Positions 43,479-55,100 of a stretch of 64,000 nt of DNA are shown one piece after another. The stretch comes from Notospermus geniculatus (Eukaryota > Nemertea > Pilidiophora > Heteronemertea > Lineidae). The position numbers and the translations under genes are program-made. The stretch is taken from the NCBI GenBank assembly GCA_002633025.1, contig NMRB01000141.1, positions 189,700-253,699 of the forward strand. The letters are read 5' to 3'. The notes under the pieces were generated by a model. The model was given only the letters and a program-made list of their open reading frames with translations, had not been told where the DNA came from and did no database searches. Numbering within the stretch: the first letter of the stretch is position 1; every line of letters begins with the position of its first letter.

Positions 43479-44944
43479 TCAAAGTCTTTCATAATATCTG
43501 TATTCCACCCGATCTCCGAGACATGGGCTTATGAAGAAGAGATAACCTTCCTTGATCAGAGATGGCAATTCAAACCAGAATTTGTGGTTTGGTATCAGTT
43601 CTCTGCCAACTGCGTTGTACACAGCTCGATTGTATAGAACTCCTGCAATGAGAAAGACTGCGATATTTAGACACCAGTGGTGATTAAACATGTAGGCCTA
43701 CCATCGCTAAAGCTCCGAATTCAACAATCACTTTGGCAACCTTTGGACAATTCGTCTTTTATTCAGTTAAAGACTTTTTCTCTGACGGCTGTGGCATCCG
43801 AAGGTCAGCATTTGGAGTAAACTTGGCCAATACCCTTGACAGAGTTGAATGCCATATTTTGTACCGAACTTACAATTCATTTAAACTCACCAACAAAGAG
43901 GTACGTGAACAGGAGAAATGTTCCAGTGATGAGGATAATGCTACCCGGACTTAACCTATGTAAACAGCCGTCAAGACAAGCGCATGGAGATTGCAGAATC
44001 ATGTAGTAAAATGTCTCATTAACTTGTCCCTCAACTTTGAATACTGTCGTTTTTGTGCACCGGAGGCTGATATGGGTAACTATGTCTTGGTAACCTGGAA
44101 AGAGAAGCAATCACCTTTCAAATCACTGAGTGGACATTCTTTCCTTGAAAAGCACAGGAATCAAAGAGAAAAAACTACATGAAGCTGATAGTTTTTGCCT
44201 TAGTAGCGCAACGAATAGGCAACAGTAGGCCTATGTTAAGCTAACAAATAACTGCAAAGGAAAGAATTGCTATCGCTCTTTTGCCTTTTGGAAATGAGGA
44301 TGCATTGGACTTGCTGTCCTAACTGATTAAGCAAAGAAAGAACTAAATTTTGTGACATACCTGCACCTGCAAGCCAGGGGAATCACAGGGACCCGACGCG
44401 AGACAGCAAGACCTAGGGTTAGGCTAGGGTTATAACCCTAACTCTAACCCTAATTAGCTGGGTTATTACCCTAGGTCTTACCGTCTCGCGTCAGGTCCCT
44501 GTGAGGGGAATAGAGAACGAAATAAGCTCACACGTTATATTTTGTCACAACTAATCTACCTTTAGTTCTATCAGTTGTAGTTGCATTAGGCTTACTGAAT
44601 TTCAGGATGGTTTCTTTTCGCTGGTCGTCGTACACAAATGCCGCACTCTCCTCCTTTCCCAATCCTAAATATTTATTAGTTTTTTTATTAAACATGCATA
44701 GAGCGACATCTTTACAGTTAGTGGAAGAAACCGTGAAGGATATACATGGGTTAAAACTGTACATGTTGCCATCTTCTCCAGTGAAATTCTGAAAAGTGGG
44801 AGGGGCCCCTTTTGATGCTGCCAGGCTGTGCAGGTTGATCATTCCACTTCCATCAGCCATTTGACAAGAACAAGGGTCCCTATATACACATTTCATAGCA
44901 GTTACATCTGGCACGACGGATACTAAGAACAGAAATGGGATCAT
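43479..44944 (-). CDS. MRH-domain type I membrane protein (CD-MPR/Atg27-like)
   Basis: Exons 44560-44944, 43891-44094 and 43479-43642 join in phase (1 and 1) to 250 aa. Seen: signal peptide (residues 1-16), paired cysteines (DPCSCQM, NPCISF, CKDVALC), YLGLGKEESAAFVYDD and TVFKVEGQVNETFYYMILQ leading to SPCACLDGC, a transmembrane segment SIILITGTFLLFTYLFVG, and a cytosolic tail with YNAVGRELIPNHKFW and LPSLIKEGYLFFISPC. The order fits the mannose-6-phosphate-receptor-homology family, including cation-dependent M6P receptor and Atg27-like proteins, which cycle between Golgi, endosomes and other membranes. I did not verify sugar-binding residues, so lectin activity is unproven. Two potential N-glycosylation sites are NFT and NAT. 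Intron 1 contains a telomere-like hairpin. It is transcribed away from the neighbouring NR5 gene. Confidence 0.85.
44384..44503. repeat. hairpin with telomere-like core in the MRH gene intron 1
   Basis: Outer arms CACAGGGACCCGACGCGAGA and CGTCTCGCGTCAGGTCCCTG enclose CCTAGGGTTAGGCTAGGGTT and AACCCTAACTCTAACCCTAA, related to TTAGGG repeats. MITE-like or a captured telomeric fragment. Confidence 0.75.
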
Positions 44945-46191
44945 TTTGCTGGTTTGGGGGGAAATGTTATGGAAATTTGACAGCAGACTTCATTTTTCCT
45001 GTCACAGGACTTGTCAGTTTGGTTCTTCTAAGCTCCTCTAGATGACGCTTTTTGTTGCACGCCCTCTATTAATAATGAGCGAAACTATAAAGTTCAAATG
45101 TTTTTCAGAATTTTAGCAAAATTATTAATAACTATTATTTTTATCAGATGTTTTTTGCTGAATTATTAAGAAAACACGTAATCAAATATTTTTCCAAATC
45201 AATTAGCAAACGGGCACCTGCTGATTGTAGTCCGAAAGTGTCAATCAATTAGCTCATTTCCGAATTTTTGGTGATGTTTGATTTTTACCAACGACTCTTA
45301 ACATCAGGTGATAAAAATTACATCGTGATGAAGAAAATTGATTTAAAACCAAAGTGAGAACAAAATAAGGCTTTTTACTCTGGTTTTCTGCGATGTTTTA
45401 CAATGTTTCGAACATTTCCGAATTCCCTTACGGGTAATTCTGCGTCAGCCCTTTGTTCCATTAAAAGGTCAGGGCCGTTGGCAAAATTGTCGGGCGCAAA
45501 TCAACAACATTCGTTGCTTTTTCTCGAAATCAAGATATATATTTTCTAAATGGTAGGTATGTACATGAAATAAAGTAACAAAACAATGATATCAAGGTGA
45601 TGCCGCCTTTCTAAACGATTTGAAACTGCTCGAAACAGCTGAGAAGATTGTTCCAAAATCTGTCTGCCTTTTCGCCGAGTGACCTTGAGACGGCGGGCTC
45701 GGCATGGTCTCATTTTCGCACTTCGCACGACGCAATTTCCTCCATATTGCCACCAAATATTCAATAACTGACCAAAGTATGTTGGAGCTTTTGTTACCTC
45801 CATTGTTACGTCCGTGTCTGGTGTCCATATGTTACGTACTGGGGAAGAATTTTGAGAATATTCAGCTCTGTTTACAAACAAAACTGATGACCCCTCTCCA
45901 TCATGGCCATGTGACCTTGCCCCTTGCATGTCCTTGTCACAACCGACCGGCATCAGCTGGTGGTCGTCATGTCCTTTTAGCTTAATTGTAGGCCTCACAT
46001 TTGCTGATTGAATGGGTCAAATTAGTGTAGGCCCAATGGCAAGGCAGGCCTAGGAAATTTTTCTAGACTTCCCGTAAAATAAAATCAAGACTTGCACGCC
46101 TTGGCTTCAAAACTTGCATTCTTTCTTATTTCGTTATCTTTCATGGAACTTTTTCTTTCAGATTCGGTGATGTTCCGAATGGTGCATCATA
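44945..46191. other. divergent intergenic region between the MRH gene and NR5
   Basis: Holds both 5' flanks. An acceptor-like TTTTCTTTCAG at 46152-46162, just before the NR5 start codon, suggests the ATG-bearing exon is preceded by a non-coding exon. I saw no other gene. Confidence 0.5.
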
Positions 46192-49100
46192 ATGACATCC
46201 CAGACTGAAGTTGGGATATCTCCTGTACTTCTACAAGCAATAACCCAGCAGTTAGCTGATCCAAATTCTGGCTCAGAGAAAGTTGCGCAGGTCAAAACAT
46301 TCTGTGATGAAAATGGTCAGCAGAAAATTGTATTTTGTCGACCAGAAGGTCCAGTTTTTCTAAAAGAGGAACCCAACATTGCTGTAATGGAAGGAAGTCA
46401 TCCGCCTGCGGAAACTTTGATAATGACAGAGACTGTAGACTGTTCCGATGACGCTGTGGCGAACTCTGATCACATGATCAAGACTGAGCATCTGGTGAGC
46501 GAGACTGGTGGCACGTTCGTTTTGGATGACGGAGTGCGTCATGTGATCATGAGGCAGCCAGTGCAAAATCCTGGCGATGATTTTGTTGTTGTGAGGCAAG
46601 ATTCTGAATCTGAGTTGAAAGAAGATCAGTTGGTCGTCGTCCGAAATTCGAATGATCAGCAAGAACGAGTAATAACAGCAACAGGTGATGGGCGCTTTAC
46701 TGTAGCGCCATCTCGTGGGGGTACCACTGGCAGACAAGTGTTCACAGAATCAAGAATGGACGACAAAGATCAGAAAATTTATATCCGAGTTCCACCAGGT
46801 GGGGCAAAAAATACCCTTGAACAAGAAGAAATTCCAGCCACGACAAATAGTGAAATGTCCATGGGAAGTGTGCTGTCTGCTATTGCCTCTCATCACGCAC
46901 GGTTAAAGCAGGATTCGTCTGTTGTGAGGACAAGTGCAGAGACCATAGCATCACAGTCTGATAGTGGGGACAGTAATTCACAACAGATTATCATATACAC
47001 TCAAGAAGTCCCGGTAGCGGCTAGCGATATTGCTGTAGCGAATTCTGAAGTGATTATTTCTGATACTGGCCAAGGCGATGGGCCTTCAGCTATGAAAAGA
47101 GCATGTATGGAGGGACAGCAGTTGATTCTTATAAATGACTCGGCTGAAGCCATGTCGTGTGTTCAAGGGGATAAGGGTTGTCCAAGTCCGTGGACCAGTT
47201 ATGTTCAGCAGTTTTCTGCTAAAGGGCCGTGTCCGGTGTGCGGGGATAAGGTTTCGGGTAAGTATTGTATTGTGTATTCATTTTTCTGTCACCATAGCAT
47301 TATTGGCCCTGGTAAGTACGGAAGAGGCCATCACAAGCTACTCATGTTCCTCACTTGGATGTGGTCTTTTACTTGCCCTTGCAAAGACACAAGGTACAAG
47401 GCCCCACGGCTTACTGTCCCATGCGACGGACTGAAGAGCCGGGAATGAAATCCCATTATGGCCCGGGCTGGATTCGAACCCGGGACCTGCCGCTTACTAA
47501 GCGGACGTGATAACCACTCGGCTATCAGGCTCTCCAGTTGATTTCGGGTAAGTATTATGTCCTGAAGAAAAGACATTCCAGCAAGAAAACTGTCACGTGG
47601 AAGAGCACCTTTTGTATGTGTGAGTGACACACACACACATTCCTTAATTCAGCAGTTATGAAATGCGAGACCACCATTTAAGAATTGATTACTAGAAAAT
47701 GGAACTTTGGCAGAGGGGGTCTCACCGACAGCTTGCTATGTTTTGGATGATTCGATGAATTCAATTTGTCCTTCTCCTTCAGGTTACCATTATGGCATTT
47801 ATTGTTGCGAAAGTTGTAAAGGTTTCTTCAAACGGACGGTTCAAAACAAGAAAGCATTTGCGTGCCATCGAAAGGATGATTGTGATGTGCTTATGGCTAG
47901 TCGTAAGAAATGTCCTGCCTGTCGGTTCAAAAAGTGCGTCATGATGGGTATGAAAATCGAGGGTATGTACCACAATTTTCTTCAGAAAGAAATCACCAAG
48001 GAAATGGATTGAACGACATTCGATGTTGTGAACACATCAGGGTCTCTCACTTCTGGGGTCAGTTTGTGGACGACACCCCATTCTTCATGTGAAAAGCTCT
48101 TCAAAGAAAGAGAAAGCACAAAAATTGACACACAAAATGATGATAAACAGGAAGTCAATTTCCAGAATCTTAGCAAATTTTCGACCCCAACCGTGATCTA
48201 CATCAGGCTGGCACTTTCAAGCTCTTCAATAGCAAAGGTTTACTTAGGTGCTTCTGATTTTCATTCCCCTGTTTCAGCTGTGCGCGGCGACCGTGCCCGT
48301 GGAGGCCGAAGTGTCTACGACGGCTGCTCACCTCATCTGAAACGTAAACTCTCCCAACAAGAAAAAGGGCATTCGTCAGAAAAATCTCCATCGGAGGTGT
48401 CACCGCAAGGAGTTCCCATTGCAGTTTCTGAAACGACTGTCGTGGCGTCGCAGTCTACTGGTGGTGAAACCATGTCTAGCCTTGTCGCCATTTTGAATGC
48501 CAACAAATCTGCCGAGAGCGAGACGACAGATGTTATCAAACCAATGGTGCCGCAGCTCATCACTGAGATCATGAATCTGGAGTCAATACTTTGCGAGGAG
48601 GAAGATGAGCAGTCTCTGCAGGCAGAGGAGGAAAATTTCTACACGAGTTTGCTGCAGATAGCCGATCAGAGATTATATAAGATTGTGCGGTGGGCACGAA
48701 GTTTGCCTGACTTTGCAATTATATCAGTAAGTATAAGTAGCTCTTGATTTTGCAGTGTTGGGGAATCATTTGGTGAAGTTTTCTGATAGTAGTAGCTTAC
48801 CTCACAAGGATTTAGATCGTAACAGGATCTTGCCGGGTGAGATTAGTCTCGCACAAGTTGGCTGTCTATGGGCAACTCAGTCGTAGAGGACTGTGGTCTG
48901 TTTGTGTCATTGGTCTGAGCGGAAGTTGTACAGAAACCAAAGCACTAGTGAATTGCCCACTGTTAGCTAACTCATGAGAGAAAACTCAAGTTAAGATGCA
49001 CCTTCTGAGTTTAATTTCAGAACACTTTTCGTTCAATCCCTTTTCAGACAGACGACCAAATCTTACTGCTTCAGAGCGCCTGGGCAGACCTACTGTGCCT

Positions 49101-50215
49101 AGACTGCTGTTGGCGTTCCTTACAGACACCAAACGAAATCAAACTTTCTTACAATAAATCCATTGACTTGGCGATCGCTCGGGAGATTGGAGCGGAGGAG
49201 ATAGTGAACCGTATGCTGCAGTTAACGCAGCATTTACATCAAATACAACTTGATATGTCGGAATTTGCCTGTTTGAAAGTTCTGATTTTAATGTCACCAG
49301 GTGAGTAAACAAACAGGGCAGGAGATAAGCTCCTTAGAGGTCACATCCACGCCCAATCGGAGCATTTGTTGGACTTTTTAAAGGTGGGGACCTTATTGGT
49401 CTTGGTGAAGAAAAGTGGCTGTGAAGAACACATACTTCAAAGTCCAGTTGGTAGGGCCTCAGGTCAAGGTGTCAGTGCACTTCCTGCCCTGAATCCAAGG
49501 CACTATAGACCATTCTCAAATTGACGTAAACGACAAAGATCTGCGCACTTCCGCTCAAATCTCATCCATAACCTGAGTCTGAAGCTGAATGATGTGACGC
49601 AGACAACCCCACAACTGTGACTTTGATGACATTGCGCCAGGGTCAACCATTGCTAAATCATGGGTTGCGCCACCTCATCCGGTTCAGATTGAGGTTCTGG
49701 TTGAGATTTCTGCGGAAGTGCACAGATCTATGAATTTTAGAATTGTCTATTGAAAAGGTGGTTTTGAAATCTTGCCTTTTGACCCAGAAGCTGTGGTCTC
49801 CAATGTTTCCAAAATGTTGTCGTGCTGCCCAGCCTGCTGCTGTAGTCGATCGTGCCGAATGTCCTAGCTCTGCCACGACCGCTACACGGAACTAATGATT
49901 GGGCACAACCTCTGTTGAAAGTGATCACTCGTACACTGGTTCTACTGACGCATTCTCTTTTCAGACGTGAAAGGTTTGAAAGACATCAACCATATTCGGG
50001 CATTCCAGGAGAAAGTCACCGACGCCCTTATGGTGTACTCGACCACCCACTACCCACATCATGCGAACAAGTTCGGGGAACTCCTGCTGCGGTTACCCGA
50101 GATCGCCAAGACAAGTTGCATTGGGAAGGAGATGCTGGGGAAGAAAGATTTGCCGGCCGAAATCTCATCGTTTAGTTTACTAATGGAATTATTGAAAACA
50201 AACCCTCCAACATGA
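46192..50215 (+). CDS. NR5B: NR5-family nuclear receptor, closest to NR5B/HR39
   Basis: Ligand-type transcription factor that binds DNA as a monomer. Exons 46192-47257, 47783-47962, 48278-48726, 49048-49300 and 49965-50215 join in phase to 732 aa. The long A/B region (about 340 aa) is acidic, with no recognised domain. The DNA-binding domain reads [10 protein letters not shown] then [20 protein letters not shown], with P-box ESCKG, and [12 protein letters not shown]. It is followed by the FTZ-F1 box [11 protein letters not shown], the mark of NR5 receptors. RKKCPACRF and RGGRSVY favour NR5B (HR39) over NR5A. The ligand-binding domain runs from about residue 500, with [44 protein letters not shown] and a C-terminal AF-2 helix [14 protein letters not shown] follows exon 1 directly. 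A non-coding upstream exon is likely. Confidence 0.93.
47267..47541 (-). mobile_element. tRNA-derived SINE at the NR5 exon 1 donor
   Basis: On the minus strand the head shows TAGCCGAGTGGTTATCACG (A box) and GGTTCGAATCC (B box), with an anticodon-like loop CTTAGTAA. The acceptor and T stems pair poorly, so this is not a working tRNA. A perfect 15-bp target duplication TTTCGGGTAAGTATT flanks it (47252-47266 and 47542-47556). Confidence 0.88.
48106..48227. repeat. dispersed repeat in NR5 intron 2
   Basis: Over 90% identical by eye to 62151-62270 (AGAAAGCACAAAAATTGACA ... CAGAATCTTAGCAAATTTTC). A fragment of the same family, reversed, forms the breakpoint at 29960-30020. Confidence 0.85.
49538..49730. 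mobile_element. AGATCTGCGCACTTC-family element, copy 3
   Basis: AGATCTGCGCACTTCCGCTC at the left and GCGGAAGTGCACAGATCT at the right, with CATTGCTAAATCATGG inside. It lies in NR5 intron 4. Confidence 0.82.
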
Positions 50216-52146
50216 ATTGTGATCATCTGAATTTAGTGAACGGCTAAGCCTCTTAAATTCTGCGGTTTTTGAACTTGGTATTGTTACGGATAACACTTCA
50301 TTTGTTGTCATACTTGGGGTTCTGTTCTTACATGTATGTGTATGTACAATGTACATTACCCTTGCAGAATTGCGGACATTAACCCTACTACCGGTACATA
50401 AATGAAAGAGTTTACAGTATAAGTGTACTTCATGTGTTCACATTGTTAAAAGGGTAAAATACTGGTATTTTCTCTGATGGTGTTCATTCAAATTTGGCAA
50501 AATGGGGCGTGTTAGATACAGTGATTGATGTATACAGCACCATAACTTTCCTATCAGGGTGTTGATCAGGGTCATGAATGTAACAAAGGTTTTTTCCAGC
50601 GACTTGTTAAATTTTTTTGTTTTCCATGTTTTTTGGGGGAGGCTGGAAAATCCTGATGGTTATAGATGTCACAATCTCATTCATTGCATGAAGCCGAATG
50701 TTAGTTTTTCTCAGATTTTAATACCACTCGCTTTGATTTTGTCACATCAAAAGTATATTACTCGAATGAAATTAATTGAAATTGTGTCTATGGACGCAGG
50801 CTTTTCTGATGAATTAAAGATTAATGGTGCTTATTGCGTTTGTTCATTCTGGTAAAAGGGTTGTAACCCACGCTTTTTAACTGTCTCCTCAGCCAATCAG
50901 AACTATCCATGATCATCAAGCAGGAAGTACATGTACTTATGAAATCTGCTGTTGGAATAAATGAAAAGCTTCCCTTAGAAATGTTAGATTTGCTGTCAGT
51001 TATGTATTCTGCAGGGCGGCGGTGGTGGTGGTGATGGTGGTAGATGGTTCACCTTTTATCAGTTATAAGAAGCCTTGAATGAATTTTCATTGTTTTCTCT
51101 GGTTGGTTTAGAAAGAGTTGTGAACTGACAAAAAAAGTGCGAGGTGTGTTTCCTGTCAGAAAGTAGATTTTGGGCTCTGCATTAAACCCTAGTTAGATGA
51201 CCCTCGATGTGCTACCTTTTTTCAAAAATTGGAGGGTTTTCATCAAATATTCTTTCCGCCAGACCATCTGCACAAGGCTGATGCATTTTCCCTTTTGAGA
51301 ATCATGTTCAATCATCATTTATATGTTGGAAAATAGGCCTACATGTAATTAACCTGATGATGATGGTGATATTCTTTGTTACATCTGTTAGAAGTTCAAA
51401 ATCCTGCCAGCAAATTAAGAGTGGCCTTACTAATTGATTTTAGGGTTTATCAGGGTCACATTTCAACGCACGGTCAGGCTCTGGATTTCATCGCTGCTAT
51501 TCTAATTTTACCATCCATTCGACATCAAGGGTTAACGTTCCTTAAATGATATTGATGTGAAATACCAAAACATCTTATCTCATCAAGTAGCAGTTGAAAC
51601 TTTGAGTTATTTTTCAATATTTCTGACCCGATGTTAAAGAGGTGACCGCAGCCTAATTAAGTAGATGTCTATCTTGTCTTTGGCCTTTGTTCTCATACTA
51701 TCGGTACTACCCTTTTATGTTGTGCAAGAAAACATTCAGAATATATCAATTTGCATAAAAATTCTTAACTAAAAGTAAATTGGTGAGTGAATGTGGGCAT
51801 AAGGAAAAGAACGTGTCTGGTGATACAGTATATTCTGAACGTCGGTCTACGTTGTATGTTACCATGTAAAGAAATCATTTATGATATTACACCGGAAATT
51901 GCAACATAAGTTATCGGGTTAAATGAGTGCAAATGCAATCTAGGAGGCCTTGGAACTTCGATCGTTGTTGGGGATAGGATGGAGACAGCATAGCAGCTCA
52001 ATCCGCCCATTCAAATTTTCATTTCCTCCAGTGACATTTCGGTTCCTCTTTCTCATGCAACCCGAAGGATTTATTGTGCTATTGTGTCAAAAACCTCTTC
52101 ATCGGGCTTCATCAATTTCTGAGCAGAAAAATTTCACTCGGCCAAA
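50216..52146. other. NR5 3' region and flank of the next gene
   Basis: Begins with the NR5 3' untranslated region. ATTAAA/AATAAA-like motifs occur (for example AATAAATG near 50958). It also contains a GGCGGTGGTGGTGGTGATGG microsatellite at about 51016. No gene was recognised. Confidence 0.5.
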
Positions 52147-55100
52147 ATGGATCAGTGGTATATGAATACGTCGGTCGAGAACTATGACATTGAAAGTTTG
52201 AATTTCGATGAAAGTTTCAATAACTACAGTGTCGACTTTTACGACTTCGGAGCAAGTAAGTCTTGAGTGTGTCTCTATTTCCCACCCAACTTGGTTCAGC
52301 AGTTAAGTAAGTTTTTCAGATTGCACTACCCTCACAAGTCTTCCCCAGGGAAACGGGAGTTGCTGCTGAGGTGTTTATCGGGGTCTTGTACATAAGCCAC
52401 CGTTTCTAGCACAGGATCATGGCATGTTGCTTTGCTTTCCAATTCCTGGTAAGGTACTGGTACTGCAGTTCAGTTTGTACATGTACATGTATATCACCAC
52501 AAATGGAATGGTTTTATGATATTCATATTCACTGCATGTTTTAAATGTACCATGAAATGTTGTACATATGGATCACTTGTGATTCTCGCCACTTGGAGAG
52601 GGAAACTTTTACTCGGGACCAATCGTTACCATTAAGTCATACAAAATTTTCATCTCCCGGTGTTTTACAATCCTTATTTCTCATCTCGGGCTAACCTGAA
52701 CATCTTTTCATCTTTAGGAGACTACAACATAACCATAGAGGCTTCTGGCTAGGTAATACGGAGCTAGAAAAATGAATGATTATCTGTCAATAGAGGGTGA
52801 GCCAATGAAATTTTCCCTAAACATTTGAACAAAAAACCCTCTCCAGTATCTCAGAATTCGTCAATATTTGATTGACTTGTTGGCAACTGACTGTTCTGAA
52901 GAGAATTTCAGTGACGTTCAGACGGCAGCAGGCTGCCATTTTGTCCATTATTGTGATTTTGAAAGAAAAGTCAAATACCGGTAGTGAGTATTTCAGGGTC
53001 TTACCAAGTCATTGTGATTTTAAACTGCAACTTCTTGGCTTTTTTGGGTGCTTTTTGAGGGGGGCGGGGGTCAGTGCACCATTGCTCTGATTTGTAACTT
53101 ATATTATTCACAACAAATTTCACCAAAAAAATGTTTCACGCTGTACCGTATTAACCATCATCGTTTTCCTGGTATCTGTACCATTGAGAAAATAAAAAAC
53201 CAGGATGGAGTTGAATTAAAGCATAGATAGCAGGAGCCAGACTTGTGCATTTTGAATGAACTGAAATTTTATTCTCTTTCATTTGATCATATTTTTCAAG
53301 ATTCAAAATCGACTCTTTCTGTATTATATTTTCTCACCTCTGCAATTTATGTATGTAAATAAAAAAATTAAAATCATGTGCCCTAATGCATATGAAGCCA
53401 TTAAAATGGCATATCAATAAAAAACTCATTCCTATTAGACAATCATTTGTTTTCTTTCTGCAGTGTTTTGTTCTTCTCGTGGATGTAAGTTTTACAGACT
53501 GTCATTTCTACAGGGTGCTTTGGAAACCAAGAAAAATGTCCCAAACATTGGTTGGACTAGATCATTGCAATATTCAAGGTGTTGCCTTATCTGGAGGCAT
53601 GGGTTCGAATCCTGGTACTGACCAACATAGCAAACCTATGATTTCTGCCAATATTCAAGGGACATTTATCTGAACACTCAGTAAAAAGTGCACAGTTTTT
53701 CGGAGAGAGCCTGGTTTTGGGTTGGCTGTAAAACTAAGTGAGACCCACTATCCATTGGCTCAAATCATTGGAATTACACTATCCATTGGCTCAAATCATT
53801 GGAATTCCACTATCCATTGACTCAAATCTTGACGTGTGACATGTCTCTCTCTTCCTGGGATGTGGGATGGTTGGATGATATGCCTTGTGCTTCTAAAACA
53901 AACATCTGTCTTTGACACATTGAAGCCTATCCTCAGCTCAGGTGTCAAAGCCATTACCCATGCAACACAGTGTGCAAAGCACCGTTAATTAATTGTGTTA
54001 GGATGACCTATTTTTAGAGTGTTTTCTGACCCAATTTTCTCACTGACCCGGAGTAACTTTATAATTGATTTACGCATGCGCAGTGTGTGTACGCTAAACC
54101 CCATCGTTTTGTGCGATTCTGTCGGAACTTACTGCGATAAATGACGTTTTCTGCGAGTTAGTGGGCTTTTTCTCGGTTCCTTTTGGCGATGGAACAAATA
54201 GACAGTCTCCCCCTTGGATACAGGGGTGATTTGAGGATGGTTTCTTCGCCAAACCCAGGAGATATGGTGATTCATACGGGGGCCGCGAGCCCTGGTGCTG
54301 CCAACAGTAACCACAGTCCAGAGACGGTACTACACCAGCCCAGCACACCTGGTTCAGTTACCGGTAGTTATATACAAGATCCCGGTAAGTTTAATCAAAG
54401 ATTACGTGTGTGGTGTAAAGTTTAACATCTTAACTCTATACTTCGTAACTTTCAAGGCTATTGGACGTTTCTAAAGGCATGAATTATGCGACCGAATCTG
54501 TGAAAAAATTGAGAAGCCATGTTGACCTACATACGGCAGTGAAAATATGGCTGACTATTTTTGGGTTCTCCAAAGAAGTAAACAGACTCAGACTGGGAAA
54601 AATAATCCTCAGTTTGTACACAAGTGTCTGCATCAGTGCATGGTTGTGATGTCATGTTGTATTCTGTCTGTATTATCAGTGTAATGTCATGTTTTTAGCA
54701 ATGTGGGTGTTATTTTTTATGTCAATGAAGAGACAGTCGTCTTGTAAAACGAGTTTGAGTGATGCCCTTTTTTGCATGGCTCGAAGCCCTTTTGATATAG
54801 CGGCGCTGCGGAGCGGACATGCATTGTAGTGATGATGCATTGTGATTTTATATTCATTCATTACTGGAGCGCGGTCACAGTAGCCGGCTGTCCTGTGTGT
54901 CCCTTTATCTGATTTTGCTCTTTCCAGGATCATTGTTGTGGTCATACGATTTGACCCAAAATCTCGGCACTTCTAATGCGAATTATTAAAAAGAGGGTAT
55001 TCGGTTTTATCCACCTACATTGTATCCCATTATTACACTAAGGATAAAACACAACCCTCAATGGGTCATTGTTAGGGTTGGAAACATGAACTGGTCTGTC

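Noticed and set aside
47460-47535. A working tRNA gene on the minus strand (anticodon-like AGT)
   Set aside because: A and B boxes are good but the acceptor and T stems mispair, and the unit ends in a SINE body with a 15-bp target duplication.
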